Assembly (NCBI GenBank): GCA_949357655.1
Contig: CASHTG010000017.1
Coordinates: forward strand, 496,001 to 560,000
Direction: 5' to 3'
Length of the DNA stretch: 64,000 nt
From: Parascedosporium putredinis
Taxonomy: Eukaryota > Ascomycota > Sordariomycetes > Microascales > Microascaceae
The position numbers were made by a program, and so were the translations under genes. Shown one piece after another: positions 33,801 through 45,062 of this stretch (the stretch's first letter is position 1; each line of letters opens with the position of its first letter). The notes beneath the pieces are model-generated. The model saw nothing but the letters and a program-made list of their open reading frames with translations, did not search any database and was not told the origin of the DNA.

Positions 33801-36676
33801 AGAAACTCCGCATCGATTCCATGGCCCGGTATCTCAAGCGCTATGTAGACAAGCTACAAGGTGTTGACCTTGCTATCAAAGAGAGCGACCGGTCCGTCAT
33901 GGCTCTCACGGCCATGGTTACTCCCATCGTAGACCAGTACGCAATTGTATGCCGCACCAGCTATACACGATTCCTCGAGGTCCATCGATCGACTGCCCAG
34001 CTAGCGCACTGCCTCGGCAAGTCCTACACCCACCTAGCTTCCCAGGGCTTCTGCACTCCTCAAGAAAAGTCCGACGAGACTTCAGGAAATGAAGGTAAAC
34101 TCGAGTCCGGTACTGGCCTGGGCGATGGGGAGGGAGCCGAAGATATAAGCAAAGACATCCAGCCCGACGAAGACCTCACCGAACTAGCCCAGGAACCGAA
34201 TAAGGAGAAGGACGGGGAGATTGAAGATGAAAAGGATGCTGTCGACATGGCCGACGAAGACATGGAGGGCGAGATGGGCAGTGCTGCGGGTGATGACGAG
34301 GAAGACGAAAAAGAGGGCGACGAAGGCGAAAGCGAGAACGAGATGGATGAGGAGACCGGTGACGTTGATGATCTTGACGCCACCGCTACAGACGAGAAGA
34401 TGTGGGAAGGTGATGGCGAGGAGGCTGAGAAGGATCAGCAAGGCGAGAAGCCTAAAGGACAGCAACAAAATGACGAGCAAATGGCGGCCGAAGCCCAGGA
34501 GCAAGACATGTCTGATCAGGACGAGGGGGATAAAGACGAGACGGAGGCCGCGGAAGAGGAGCCAGAGGATGAGTCAGAAGACATCAAGCCACAGCAAGAC
34601 GTAGAAAGGCAGGATCAAAATGTGGACGAGAGCGAGGCCTTGGAGTTGCCAGATGACATGGACCTCGATATGGGCGATGATCAAGGATCTGGCGGGGAGG
34701 ACGATGAACTGGACGATCTCGACAACCTGAGCGACACGGACGAAAAGGCCGGGGAAGAGGAGGATACCAATATGCCAAACGAGGACGACGAGCCGGGCGA
34801 CGAGACGAAGCCTGCAGATACGGAAGGAGAGGAGCCTAAGGAGGCGGAAGCGGAAGACGATGATGTGGCCAACGATGATGCCGATCCCCTTGATGAGCAG
34901 GGTATGGAGGAGCAAGGAGACGAGGCACAAGAGGAAAAGGACGAAGGGGAGCAAGAAGAAGACAAAGGCGTTGTGGAGCAGCCATCGGCGGACCCCGTGG
35001 ATCTAGACCCCCAGGATGTGGCGCCGAGCGACGTCAAATCTGGTGGACAGGATCAGAACAAGGACACAATGGATATCGATGAGGATTTCCACAACAACTC
35101 TACGCGACAGGATGAAGGTGCATCCGGAGATGGCTCGGACAGCCAGCAAGCCCAGCCAGGTGGCCAGGGTAAACTTTCCAAGCCAGAGGACGCGGCGCAG
35201 CAGCAAAACGAAGACGACACCCAGCACGACGACTCAGAGGCCAGCCGGCCTGAGCCTTTCCGGAAACTCGGTGACGCGCTGGAGAAGTGGCATAGACAGC
35301 AGAAAGAAATCCAAGATGCCCGGCCAGAAGAGGAGCCGAATGAGCAGAGTAACCCCAGGCTGAGGAGTCGGAGATGCAGCAGCGAGAGTTCCAGCACCTC
35401 CAGGACGAGAATGCGGTCCCAGACACGCAAGCGATTGGTGCGGCCACCGAGGACGAGGTCCAGCCCATTGACGACTCGATGGCGATCGATGAGGAGAAGC
35501 AAGACCCCTCCAGCAACGTTCTGCCCGACACGGAAGAGACGGAGGCTGAGCAGGACGCCGACCAAATGGATACAGGCGATGCCGACGGAGCGGAAGAGGC
35601 GGAAGCCAATATGGACCCCGACGATGGCCGTTCCGGTGTCAAGACAAGGCAGGGAGCCTATGACGGCGAGAGATCACCCTCTCCGCCCCTCATCACAGAA
35701 GAGGACGTGGATGAAGGCGAGGACGACGACGAGGTTCTCGAGACCGCCAGCGTTCTGTCCGCCACACACCTGTCCGACGAACCGCGCCGCTCCGCGACTT
35801 CACCGAATCCATGCAGCAATGGTCCGAGTTCCAGAACAAGACCCAGCCGCTCTCCCAGTCCCTCACCTCGCACCTCCGCCTCATTTTGACGCCGTCCCAG
35901 TCCACCAAGCTCTCCGGATCCTTCCGCACGGGCAAGCGGCTCAACATCAAGCGCATCATCCCATACATCGCATCGAGCTACAAGCGCGACAAGATTTGGA
36001 TGCGGCGGAGCGTGCCGACCAAGCGGGCGTACCAGATCCTCCTCTGCGTCGACGACAGCAAGAGCATGGGCGAGTCCAACTCGGGAAGCCTGGCCCTCGA
36101 GTCCCTCGTCATGGTCTCGCGTTCCCTCAACATGCTCGAGGCGGGCCAAATCGGCGTGGTCGGCTTCGGCGCCGACGTCTTCACCGCGCACGACCTCGCC
36201 GCGCCCTTTTCCTCGCACGACGCCGGCGCCCGCGTGCTCCAGCGCTTTTCCTTTCGCAGGACCGCACCGACATCTGCCTCCTCATCCGCAACACCATTGA
36301 CCGCTTCCGCGCCGCCCGCCTTCAGGCCGACCGCGGCGGCGAGGACCTCTGGCAGCTCGCCCTCATCCTGTCCGACGGCTTGACGCAGTCGGCCACACAC
36401 GACTCGATTCGTCGGCTGCTTCGCGAGGCTGCCGAGGAGCGCATCATGATCGTCTTCATCGTCATGGACGACGCGACCAAGCGCAAGGGCGACAGTGTCC
36501 TCCAGCTCAAGGAGGCCCGCTTCGTCAAGGACGTCGAAGGCAACTCGCGCGTCGTTATCGAGCGCTACCTCGACACGTTCCCCTTTCAATACTACCTCAT
36601 CGTACACCACCTTGATGACCTACCAAACGCACTATCCGGTCTCCTTCGGACTTGGTTCGCCGAAGTCAACGCTTAG
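21872..36676 (+). CDS. mdn1: Midasin, giant AAA ATPase of 60S ribosome assembly (Mdn1/Rea1)
   Basis: Dynein-like ATPase that strips assembly factors (Ytm1, Rsa4) from pre-60S particles in nucleolus and nucleoplasm. One intron (29070-29125, GTTCGT donor, TACTAAC branch) is seen. The corrected product is about 4919 aa, against about 4910 in yeast. Six AAA modules have Walker A motifs GLPGSGKT (residue 307), GETGIGKT (635), GPTSAGKT (1082), GETGCGKT (1371), GSPGVGKT (1752) and GPSGSGKS (2062). A long helical linker follows, then a D/E-rich region (about 4050-4600) and a C-terminal MIDAS domain with DDSKSMGES (about 4711), which binds UBL domains. Thirteen single-base shifts: losses at 21941-21945, near 24763, 25002-25005, 25453-25457, 25468-25471, 25660-25663, 26528-26531, 27000-27003, 30567-30568, 35353-35356, about 35785 and about 36256; a gain at 33739-33741. 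The start MAVVDISS is chosen by agreement with relatives. Confidence 0.96.
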
Positions 36677-37912
36677 AAAAACTAGACGATACGTGGTTCT
36701 TACCCGCTGCCTTTTCGTCTCTTGTGCTCTCCCTTTTTCTTTTTAATTTTTCGTTGCAATCGTCACTTGTGCATATGGGTATGGCGTGAAGGGCGTCGGG
36801 TTGCTTTCTCTCCTATCTCTATTTTTCTTTTCTTTTTCATCGCCGAGTTTTAGCGCATGTCATTTCCCAGGCTTTTCATTCCACCAGCTGCATCCATATA
36901 GATAGACAAAAAGAAATAGACATTCATGCTGTCCAAACACGCCTCAACGCAAAGAGAAATGATACTTTCAGCAATGTCGACGGCACCAAGCCATAGCGAT
37001 AACGCGTCTTGGTAAATATGTAAGTATATATATAAAAATATATAAGATGATTGGATATATGTATGGAGGAATGTGGAAAGACAGGTGCTAATGTGAGCGA
37101 AAACTTTTAGAGTACGCGAAACCGAAAAGAAACACAAACTAGCCTCCGTGATGCCCGTCCTTCCTGACTCTGCCCGTCAGATGTAGCACGCATAAGAACC
37201 AAAAGGAAACCAAACAAAAAAGAAACAAGATCAACAAGGAGAAATTGTTAACCTGTGAGACCACCTCCGACCCACCGCCAATGCCCGCTTTGCAATGCCA
37301 ACCCAATCAATATCTTTTTTGGCGTTGCCAACCCATTCAGAAAACATAGGCAAACAAACAAAACGCCGGTATAGAAAAAGAAACCCGAAAAGACAGCGTT
37401 GCCCACCCAAACCTCAGGTGAGCCAGCCCAAAAGCCGCAAAATCAACTCGTGACCCAGCCACCCACCACCCACCACATGTATGTTTAAACCAATGATACC
37501 GCCCGAATAGCCGAAGAGCGTCCTCCCCTTGAGTTGTCTTGCGCCGACCGGATGTTGAGAAGAAAAAAAGGAAATGAAGCCGAAAAATACTAAGCCGCCA
37601 CCGTTGATCAACCCCTTCACGTCCAATATGCGAGCCGGCTGGATCGGAAAGTCAAGATTATCGTCCCGTGTTGTACACCTCAAGTCGTCAAACCGTCCTT
37701 TCAAGGGTATCTCCTTCACAGACATGCATGACATGAGAAAAAGAGAGGGAAGGAAGGAAACTAAACTAGGAAAGACAAAAAAAAAAGACATTTATGTTTT
37801 TATAGACAATGATTCGAAGTGAAAGGGGCAACTGTCGCAGTCCCCTTGGAGACATGAGACTTCTCTTTGCTCAGAGCCCGTCGTAGAACGTGGCGATATT
37901 TGCTGCCACGTC
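36677..37912. other. Convergent 3' flanks of midasin and the bZIP gene
   Basis: About 1.2 kb between facing stop codons. It contains an AT-rich low-complexity patch (TATATA/AAATATA, about 37018-37066). Open frames on both strands (largest 125 codons, 37414-37791 minus) are chance-like. Long 3' UTRs are likely to occupy much of this space. Confidence 0.6.
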
Positions 37913-39586
37913 TTACCTCAGATTACTCTGATCAAACGAGAACTGGTTGGGAAAGGCCATGCTCGCACTGAGGCCAAAGGGGTCCCATTCAAGTGTCGGT
38001 TCGAGGAGTTGGGTCAAGTTGCCATAGCTTTGCATCGGCGCAGAGGTCGGGACGGCCTGGGCTCCGGAAGTTGGAATCGGTCGGGGTGATCGGGCGAGGC
38101 CGGTGTCAGAGCCATCGCTTGAGAGGGGTCGGAGAAGGGAGCAGGATAGGGTCCAGGGCCGCTAGGAGTATCAATTTCGGAGTCATCCATGACGTCCTGG
38201 GCATCGTACTCTTGTTCTATTGCATTGAATGCTGGCATTAGTAGACTGACCTCCGCCATGGGTTGTAGGATTGTTGATTTACCAAGTTGCTCAATATGAT
38301 TTTGGAATGAAGGAGTAGCATAGTATCCAGAAGCCGCATTTGGAGACGTGATGGTAGCTGGGGTAGCGTTCGGGGTCACGACTGACGATGCCGCAGTAGC
38401 CGTTGCGAAGCGGCTGTTAGCGGCAGACGAGGCCGAGGAGAGAGCCGGATTAGGCCGGGATTTAGCAGGAGAGATGGCAGCCGGCCCAGGCACCGGGCTA
38501 AGTTGATGTTGAGGTGCTGTTGCCGGCGTTCGGAGTGGCCCGACCTCGGATGCCGGAGGCGAGGGAGCAGGTGGGGCACCAAATGCTGGTGCGGAACCCG
38601 TGGGTGAGTTCGCGTGAGACGGCGGGGTATGCCGACTCTTTGGCGAGAGGACAGAGGGAGGCTGGGGGAGTAGCTAGCTGTCCCACACCAGGCTCAACCT
38701 TGGGCGCAATGCTCGAAACGGACCGGCGGGACTGGTGGTGGCGGTTCATGATGGCTCGTTGGACCGGAGGAGGCTGCGAGACGGGTTGGGGGACGTGGGT
38801 CGGGCCCAAGTTAGGGCTTGCTGTTTTGGCGCAAAGCTCAGCTTGAACATCGATACCTAGTTTGGCGTTAGTAACTATACAACTAGAAATGCTGCATGTC
38901 AAGGCCTGTCGCACCTTTCTCCAGGAGGATGCGCTCCAGCAAGGAGTTCTTGTAACGGAGCATCAAGCATTCGTCCGCTGCATTTCGGTGGGCGGTCTGC
39001 AGGTTGTGCAAGTTTTGCTCATGGATTTGAATAGTCTCCTCCAGCTGCTTTATATATTCGGTCCGGCGTTCTCGGAAAGCCGCTTGGGCCTGTCGGTTCC
39101 GTTGCTTTCGCTCCTCAGAGGTCGCATAGATCTGTGTGAAGGAAGTCAGCCCATTGCCCCGCCCCTTCGTCTCTCACTGCGCCGTAGATGGCTCCCACCC
39201 CTAGGCATCAAGATTGTAAAACACAAGGAAACAGAGAAATTGCCGAACACAACTTGAGCGCGGCAAGAAGAGGGCGCCAGCTTAGCGAGGAAGAGCATGC
39301 CACTTGGCATGGTTCCCGTCCTCAGGCCCTACATTTCTTGTCCGGCCCGCAACATGAAGGCACCAAAGATGTACTTCGTCTCCCAAGATTCCATGAAAGG
39401 GAAATTGTCGCATTAGCGGCAGTCACTTACAGGCTTTCGACCACCCTTACGCTTGGGTTGTTGGGGTTCTTGAGGAGTATTGGTGGTGGGAGCAGATGCA
39501 TGCTCGTTTTCTGGGCTGGATCGCATGGATTCTTCACTGTCTTCTTTGGCCATAATGTTTTTGTCAATGGACATCTTGTCTGCCAT
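37913..39586 (-). CDS. bZIP transcription factor
   Basis: DNA-binding regulator of unknown targets. Exons are 39431-39586, 38915-39131 and 37913-38856; introns are 39132-39430 (299 nt, the longest confidently placed here apart from none larger) and 38857-38914. The product is about 438 aa. Exon 1 ends in a basic PKRKGGRKP patch. The basic region ERKQRNRQAQAAFRERR (about residues 58-74) has the N-x-x-A-Q-x-x-F-R pattern related to fungal AP-1-type factors, and is followed by a heptad helix from EYIKQLEETIQ to about residue 120. The middle is Pro/Ser/Ala-rich. The C-terminus holds conserved blocks FQNHIEQLGK, IEQEYDAQD and EWDPFGLSASMAFPNQ, probably activation segments. Two frame breaks: a gain near 38606-38608 and a loss at 38083-38086. 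I do not assign a named ortholog. Confidence 0.9.
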
Positions 39587-42060
39587 ACCTCCCTACCGTC
39601 GAAGGACAGAGAGGGGAGGGCGACGACGAATCCGATCGTTGCAGGCGAGGCACCGTGCCGGATTTGTGATCAGGTAAAGAGATCGCAAGGTGTTAATAGC
39701 GAGGCGGCAAAGACCAGCCTTGGATCTTCCGAAGATGAAAAGAATTCCCTAAGAGAGGCGAAAAGGGAAGGGGGAAATTTCCCTAGGATTCCCAGTCGTG
39801 GGTTTTCGAAGGAGGTGTGCCGGGTTGTAAAGCACAGCGAAATCGAGTCGACCGAAGGTGTTGCTGAGTTGAAGTGCTTGGTGAAGAAGTGGGTGGGTGG
39901 TGTGGGTGAGGGCAGCTCTGGTGAATAGGGCACCCCTGCCTGTAGTGTGCGCTAGACGGGCGGAGTCAGAAGGCGACAGTTGGACGACGAGAGCTCCTCA
40001 ACTGCGCTGCCGCTGGGCCAAAAGCCTGGAGCAGTCAAGAGATGCGGGGTCAGTCGTGGTGCCGGTGCACAACCAAACAGGCTATTTTTGTTCAAGAAGC
40101 GGGCAGGTCAATTTCGGTTTCAGTGTGGGACTAGCACTGGCTGGTGCTTGCTGGAAAGAAATGCGGCCGACTGATGCTCTGCTTGAGCACGGCTCACGGC
40201 TCAATTGGCAATTCGGTTGTGGGAGTCGAGGGGAGGGAACTGTCGGTGCTCAATTTGCGCCCGCAAGATATGGGGTAGACAGGGGGAATATGTCCGATTA
40301 AGGGTCCCGAGGGAGGGGCGTGGGTGGTGAGGCAGCGCGCGTTTGTGGCGCTAAAACAGCACAAAATTTTTCCTCTTCCTTTCACTTTGTGCGTGCTCTG
40401 CACTGGATTGAGTGATCAGAATCCGACAATCCGGTAACAGGAACCCGGAGCCAAAAGAGGGCCTGGTAATAACTGCGATCGCGCGAGCCTCGGAGAGTGT
40501 GGGGGAAAAGTAAACACCACTCGATCGTGGATTTGCGTGTAGAGGTATCTTTTCCTCTCCTGCGCTCTTCGTCTTTGGGTGGTTTCTTTCCGTGGTTGCA
40601 GAGACTGTCTGGGCTGTCTGAGGGCAGAGGTTACAGGCCCAAGGTCAAGGAAAATTTTTGGGCAGGTGCTTTTATGTAATGAAAAATTTTGTCTCGCGGA
40701 GCCCCTCTTTCTGCCCCCCATTCCTTCCCCGACGGGGATAGCCCCAACCCAGTGCAGGGCCACTCCAAGATGGGCGAACCAGGATGGGTCCATGGATTGT
40801 TTGGGTGCACCTGCACTAGCGAGAGGAGATTGATCAATTCCGTTCAAACAGCGCCGCACTCGAGACGCAACCCCACAACAATCCAGGCAGTAACAATCGA
40901 GTGGGACTTTCAGCCAGACCCAGGGTACAGTCCACCCGTACGGAGTACATGCGCCCACCATCCGATTCGGTCCAGCAAGCCTTTGATCAAAGGAAGGACT
41001 GATCCATTCCATTGAGCAGCATCGACGCTTTGGATCCGACCTTCCCATCAAGCCGGCTCTGTGCCTCCTGCGAGCGACAAGCCGATTCCTGGATGGCCTT
41101 TTACAAAAAAGAAAAAGAATCAACTTCTTCCCCTTCAAGCCCGGGAGTGTCGAGAAGCAGGTGGTTGTCTGGTGTATATCAAACACTTCGCGCCCATCAG
41201 ATCCTCACCACGGCCCACACGAGTTTTGTGAGGATAATTGAGACATTCTCTCATGTAAAACCCTCCCCTCTTCCCTTTGACGGCTTATGTGCAATAGAAG
41301 GGGGCCTGCCTGAGGACGAGGGGACACAATCCTATATAATCTTGGAGGCGAGCTTGTGCGGGCAATTCTTCTTTGCTCAACCCTTCGTTTACCAGTACCA
41401 CGATGTTTCTCCGTTAAAGAGACACACGCTTCAACTTTTTTTTTTTCCCACCTAGCCAAACGCCCTTTTTTCTCTTCTTGTCATGTTGTCTCAAACTTAG
41501 TGGCCTTCTCCAGACTAAAACGAAGCCCCGCCGACCACTGCTCCTCTCGTTCCAAAGCCGCCCGTTCCTTTTGCGGAATCAAATTCCAGACAAAAAGGGG
41601 GACAGATTATGAAGGTGAAGAAAGGCAGAGATTCGATTCTCAGAGACGACAGAATTTGACGGGCTCACATTTATGTGGCAGTGGGGTTTTCCTCTCCAAG
41701 GTGGAACTCGAGGACCACGGACAGCGTCTCACTTTGCGCTGGCGAATACCACCTCATCCCACCTGCAACCAGTCAAAACGTTGTTCTCCGCTCGGGTGTT
41801 GAGGATGAAGTCATCCATGTTTTCTCTACTGAGATGAGCTTGGCCTGGCCACGAAGAGTGCCGGGCAAGCGCAACATCAACGGATATGTTGGGGCTGCCG
41901 ACTGTATTTTGCACGGAGTAATCCAATAATCCACCCTGGTCCTCAGGCAGAGCAAGGTCCGGGGGCCCGGTAGGGGTCAATAGCTCCCACCCTTGGCGGG
42001 CGAAGAGGAAAGGATGGTGGTGCGTTACCCCTGGTCCAGCCCACCACTGTAACACCACCA
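39587..42060. other. Long upstream region of the bZIP gene, no supportable gene
   Basis: First part of an 8-kb stretch without recognisable genes. The largest open frame (256 codons, 40416-41186 minus) is rich in Cys, Trp and Arg in a pattern expected by chance and has no domain. This part probably holds the bZIP promoter and 5' leader. Nothing else is supported. Confidence 0.5.
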
Positions 42061-42170
42061 CTCAAGCGGAGTGAAAGCCCACAGACGCAGAGTCTTCCTC
42101 TTCATCGTGAATGGGGTTGGAGCTGGCTGGTTGATTGCCACCGTTACCCACATTGGCCAACACTGATTTG

Positions 42171-42249
42171 CACACATACACACACGCACACATACACACA
42201 TACACACACACACACACAAGCACGCACATCGACATCGACACGCACACCA
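42171..42249. repeat. CA/TACA microsatellite
   Basis: About 80 bases of CA repeats interrupted by TA, GC and GA units, with the purest part at about 42211-42228. It sits in the gene-poor stretch upstream of the bZIP gene. Confidence 0.9.
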
Positions 42250-45003
42250 CTTTATTCGAGCTTGTGATGTGGGATTGGACCCGACGTGCAGGTGGTACCG
42301 TCGGCGAGTGGAGGGAGCTGCTGCTCACTACAAGTATGGACAACCAGTGGTCAGAGTGCTCGCCAGCCTGGCTACTTCTGTCTCTCTGACAATTGGTGCA
42401 CCAGGTTGCTGTGAAGGCAAGGAACACCTTGCCTCGTGTCGGGAAGCTCTCCAACCACACAGATGGTAACCGAACGCGACAACGTGTGGGAAGTGGCGCT
42501 GGGAACGCTCCGCATTCGGTCAGGGTCACAGCCAGTTTGACTCCTCAAAGCACGCTCACTGAGCTTCATGGCTGTTTCCGTCTGGCTGCAGATGCAACCT
42601 GGTTACACGGATTGCCGCTCTGAGTTGTCGCTTCGTGACCTTCCGACAATGGAGGATCAGAGATGATCCCTAGGTACCTCTTCAGAGCCACCTCCTCGTC
42701 CTGAAATATGAAGTGAAGAACCGGCAAAGAGGGGGACAAGAGCGAGGCAGAAGGCAAAATCCTTTTGCCCCCCTTCGAGGTGACGTTCGGATCTCGATCG
42801 CTCATCATCCCTTTTAGCCCCATTTCTAATGTTGTTGTCAAAAAGGAATGCCCTGCGTGTGCCACTGTATCATCCATCGGACAACCACGCAGGCAGGACC
42901 TCTGGAGTGGTAGGTCAGCGGCAACTTTTATGACGAGGCGGCGGATGTCACTCCGAGCTACGAAGCTTTGAAGTCGATCTTCACTACCCATGTGCCTGTG
43001 GGGTCACTCCCGGCCACTCCTGTGAGGGGCCTGGCGATTGACCACCGAGCTCCGCTTCGAACGTTGGCGCGGACCGACGACATCAATGGATGAAGGCTTC
43101 TTCTCCAAGTCAGAGGAGGAGTTGAATTGCAGCGCTGATCCTCACACTCGGCGAGCTTGGAACCAACACCCTGCCAATTTTCCCTTCAGGCACCACTTCT
43201 AAGGGTTATTTAGCGCTGATGAACTAAAACACGACTGCCCCAACGGCGAAATGTGTAGTCCGCCACTAGGCTTTTGAACCACAAGTGGTTGCTGGTCACA
43301 GCACGATCATTTCAAGTCCAGGCTCAAGTTATTGGGTCCTGCCTAGGATTTGGCCAGTTGGCAAACTCGACAATGAGTGTGCCGAGCTGTTCAGTTGCAA
43401 AATTTTCCAGGCCAAGCCTAACGCTCGCTTAAACCCATCGTCTTGCGTGTAGACATTGGAGCGTAACGGAGATCCGGCCGCTGTCCTCTACCATCACGCC
43501 ACGCTCAGAGCGACACCATCATGAACCCCAAAATGATAAGACCAATGCACCGCCCAAGGCAGTGAGGTCGAATGGCGTGACATGCGGTACCCCTAGTCCG
43601 CTGCCCAAGTTCCAATGCTAAGACCATTAGGATAGGGGACTATTATCCATTTCTCCCAAAACCCCCACCACGGTCAAGTGACTTTTAAAGTGCCGCTTGC
43701 TGTTTCATTCGAGCCGATCATCACATCGATCGATCAAGATGCAAAAGTGCGGTACTCCTTACGAAGAGATGCTCCGACTCGGGATTCCTTTGGAGGAGGA
43801 AGAGGTGAAGGAACAGCGCCTTGGAGGGATAACCACCACTCAATGACTGGTAAAAGTTGTTGAAGGTCTATGGGTGTTGATCGTTTTATGGCTCGCCAAG
43901 CCTCTGGCGCTGTCATCCAGAAGCGCACAAGTCACAAGGGACGGACTTTAGCTCTCGGGAGAGCTGAACGAACAGACGGAGGACTTGGAAGGTGCGAAGT
44001 GGTGACAAGGAAGAGGAGGGACCATGCACCAGCGATTTACCCCCTGGTCCTTAACCACTTCCCGCTTGTCCAAGGGGAACTATCCCTGTCTGCAAGGATC
44101 AATTCATTCATGAGAATTTTTGGGGGTCACCTGAACGAAAAAAAAATGGGGGCGACAAAGGTGCAGGGAAAGCGAGTGGTGTGTGTGGGAGACGTTGATG
44201 GTGTTTGGTTGGAGGAGCCGAAGTCGGTGCCAACAGCTCTGCAGCACGGTGCGAAGTCACTCTCGAATCAGAGCAGCCCCTCTCCTGGTTGTCACCCACC
44301 CGTGCCTCTTGGGCCTCGTGCCCTTCGCATGAGCTCTTTGCTTTTTTCAAGTCGCAGAGCATGGATGGTTTCGTCCAGCTCCGGATAGTGAAGCAAAGCT
44401 CCTCGTCCTCTTGCAAGCCCCCTCCCCGCATGCCAGTCTGTTGTGCACACTTGGCCGTTCCACCGCCCCAAGCAAGCCAAGTTACGAAGCAATAAGCTAC
44501 ACGACAACAATTAGACAGAACCCCTCGGCACTTCACCAGTGTACATTGGATTCCCTGAGGATTGAATGACGTCTTGGAGCTTGCCCTTGATGCTGTCCTC
44601 CCGTTGCCCGATCACGCAAAGGACAATGGTCCCCCGTACTAGCCCTTGTTCAACGCAGGACATCCCGGACAGCGCGGCCATCGAGAATTACTGATCCACC
44701 TCAACGAACGAGTTCACAGGAGTGCATGGCTCATGGTGCGTGCTTCCCGACAGCACAATAAGCAGCCTCGGATTGGCCGGCTCTTGCCTGGGAGGTTCCG
44801 CGAATGGCTGGTGCCCTCTGGCTCGTTTCGTTCGGGAGCTCGAATGAGATTGCGAGGGTTCACTGTTGCAGGCTGTGGGTTGAAGAACCCCGCTGCAAGA
44901 CCCCAACTCACCCAGCAGAGACCCCCGCCTTTGCCATTTCCGTATCATTGATCACTCTTCCGCGTCATGTACAAGTGAGGATAGGATTATTACATGGGTC
45001 GAC

Positions 45004-45062
45004 AGACACTCAACACCCACACGCTCACACGTCCACACCCACTCACACTCACACTCACACGT
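45004..45062. repeat. CA-rich tract with CACT hexamers
   Basis: Short CA-rich tract ending in three or four tandem CACACT/CTCACA hexamers (about 45040-45060). Simple repeat in non-coding sequence. Confidence 0.8.

Noticed and set aside
24763..36260. Midasin as a pseudogene or as several tandem AAA genes
   Set aside because: All six modules, the acidic arm and the MIDAS domain are intact and in order, and total length fits the family. The breaks are single-base and shared in style with every neighbour.
40416..41186. A 256-codon open frame on the minus strand
   Set aside because: Composition is Cys/Trp/Arg-rich as in random sequence, there is no domain, no start context or intron support, and it overlaps open frames on the other strand.
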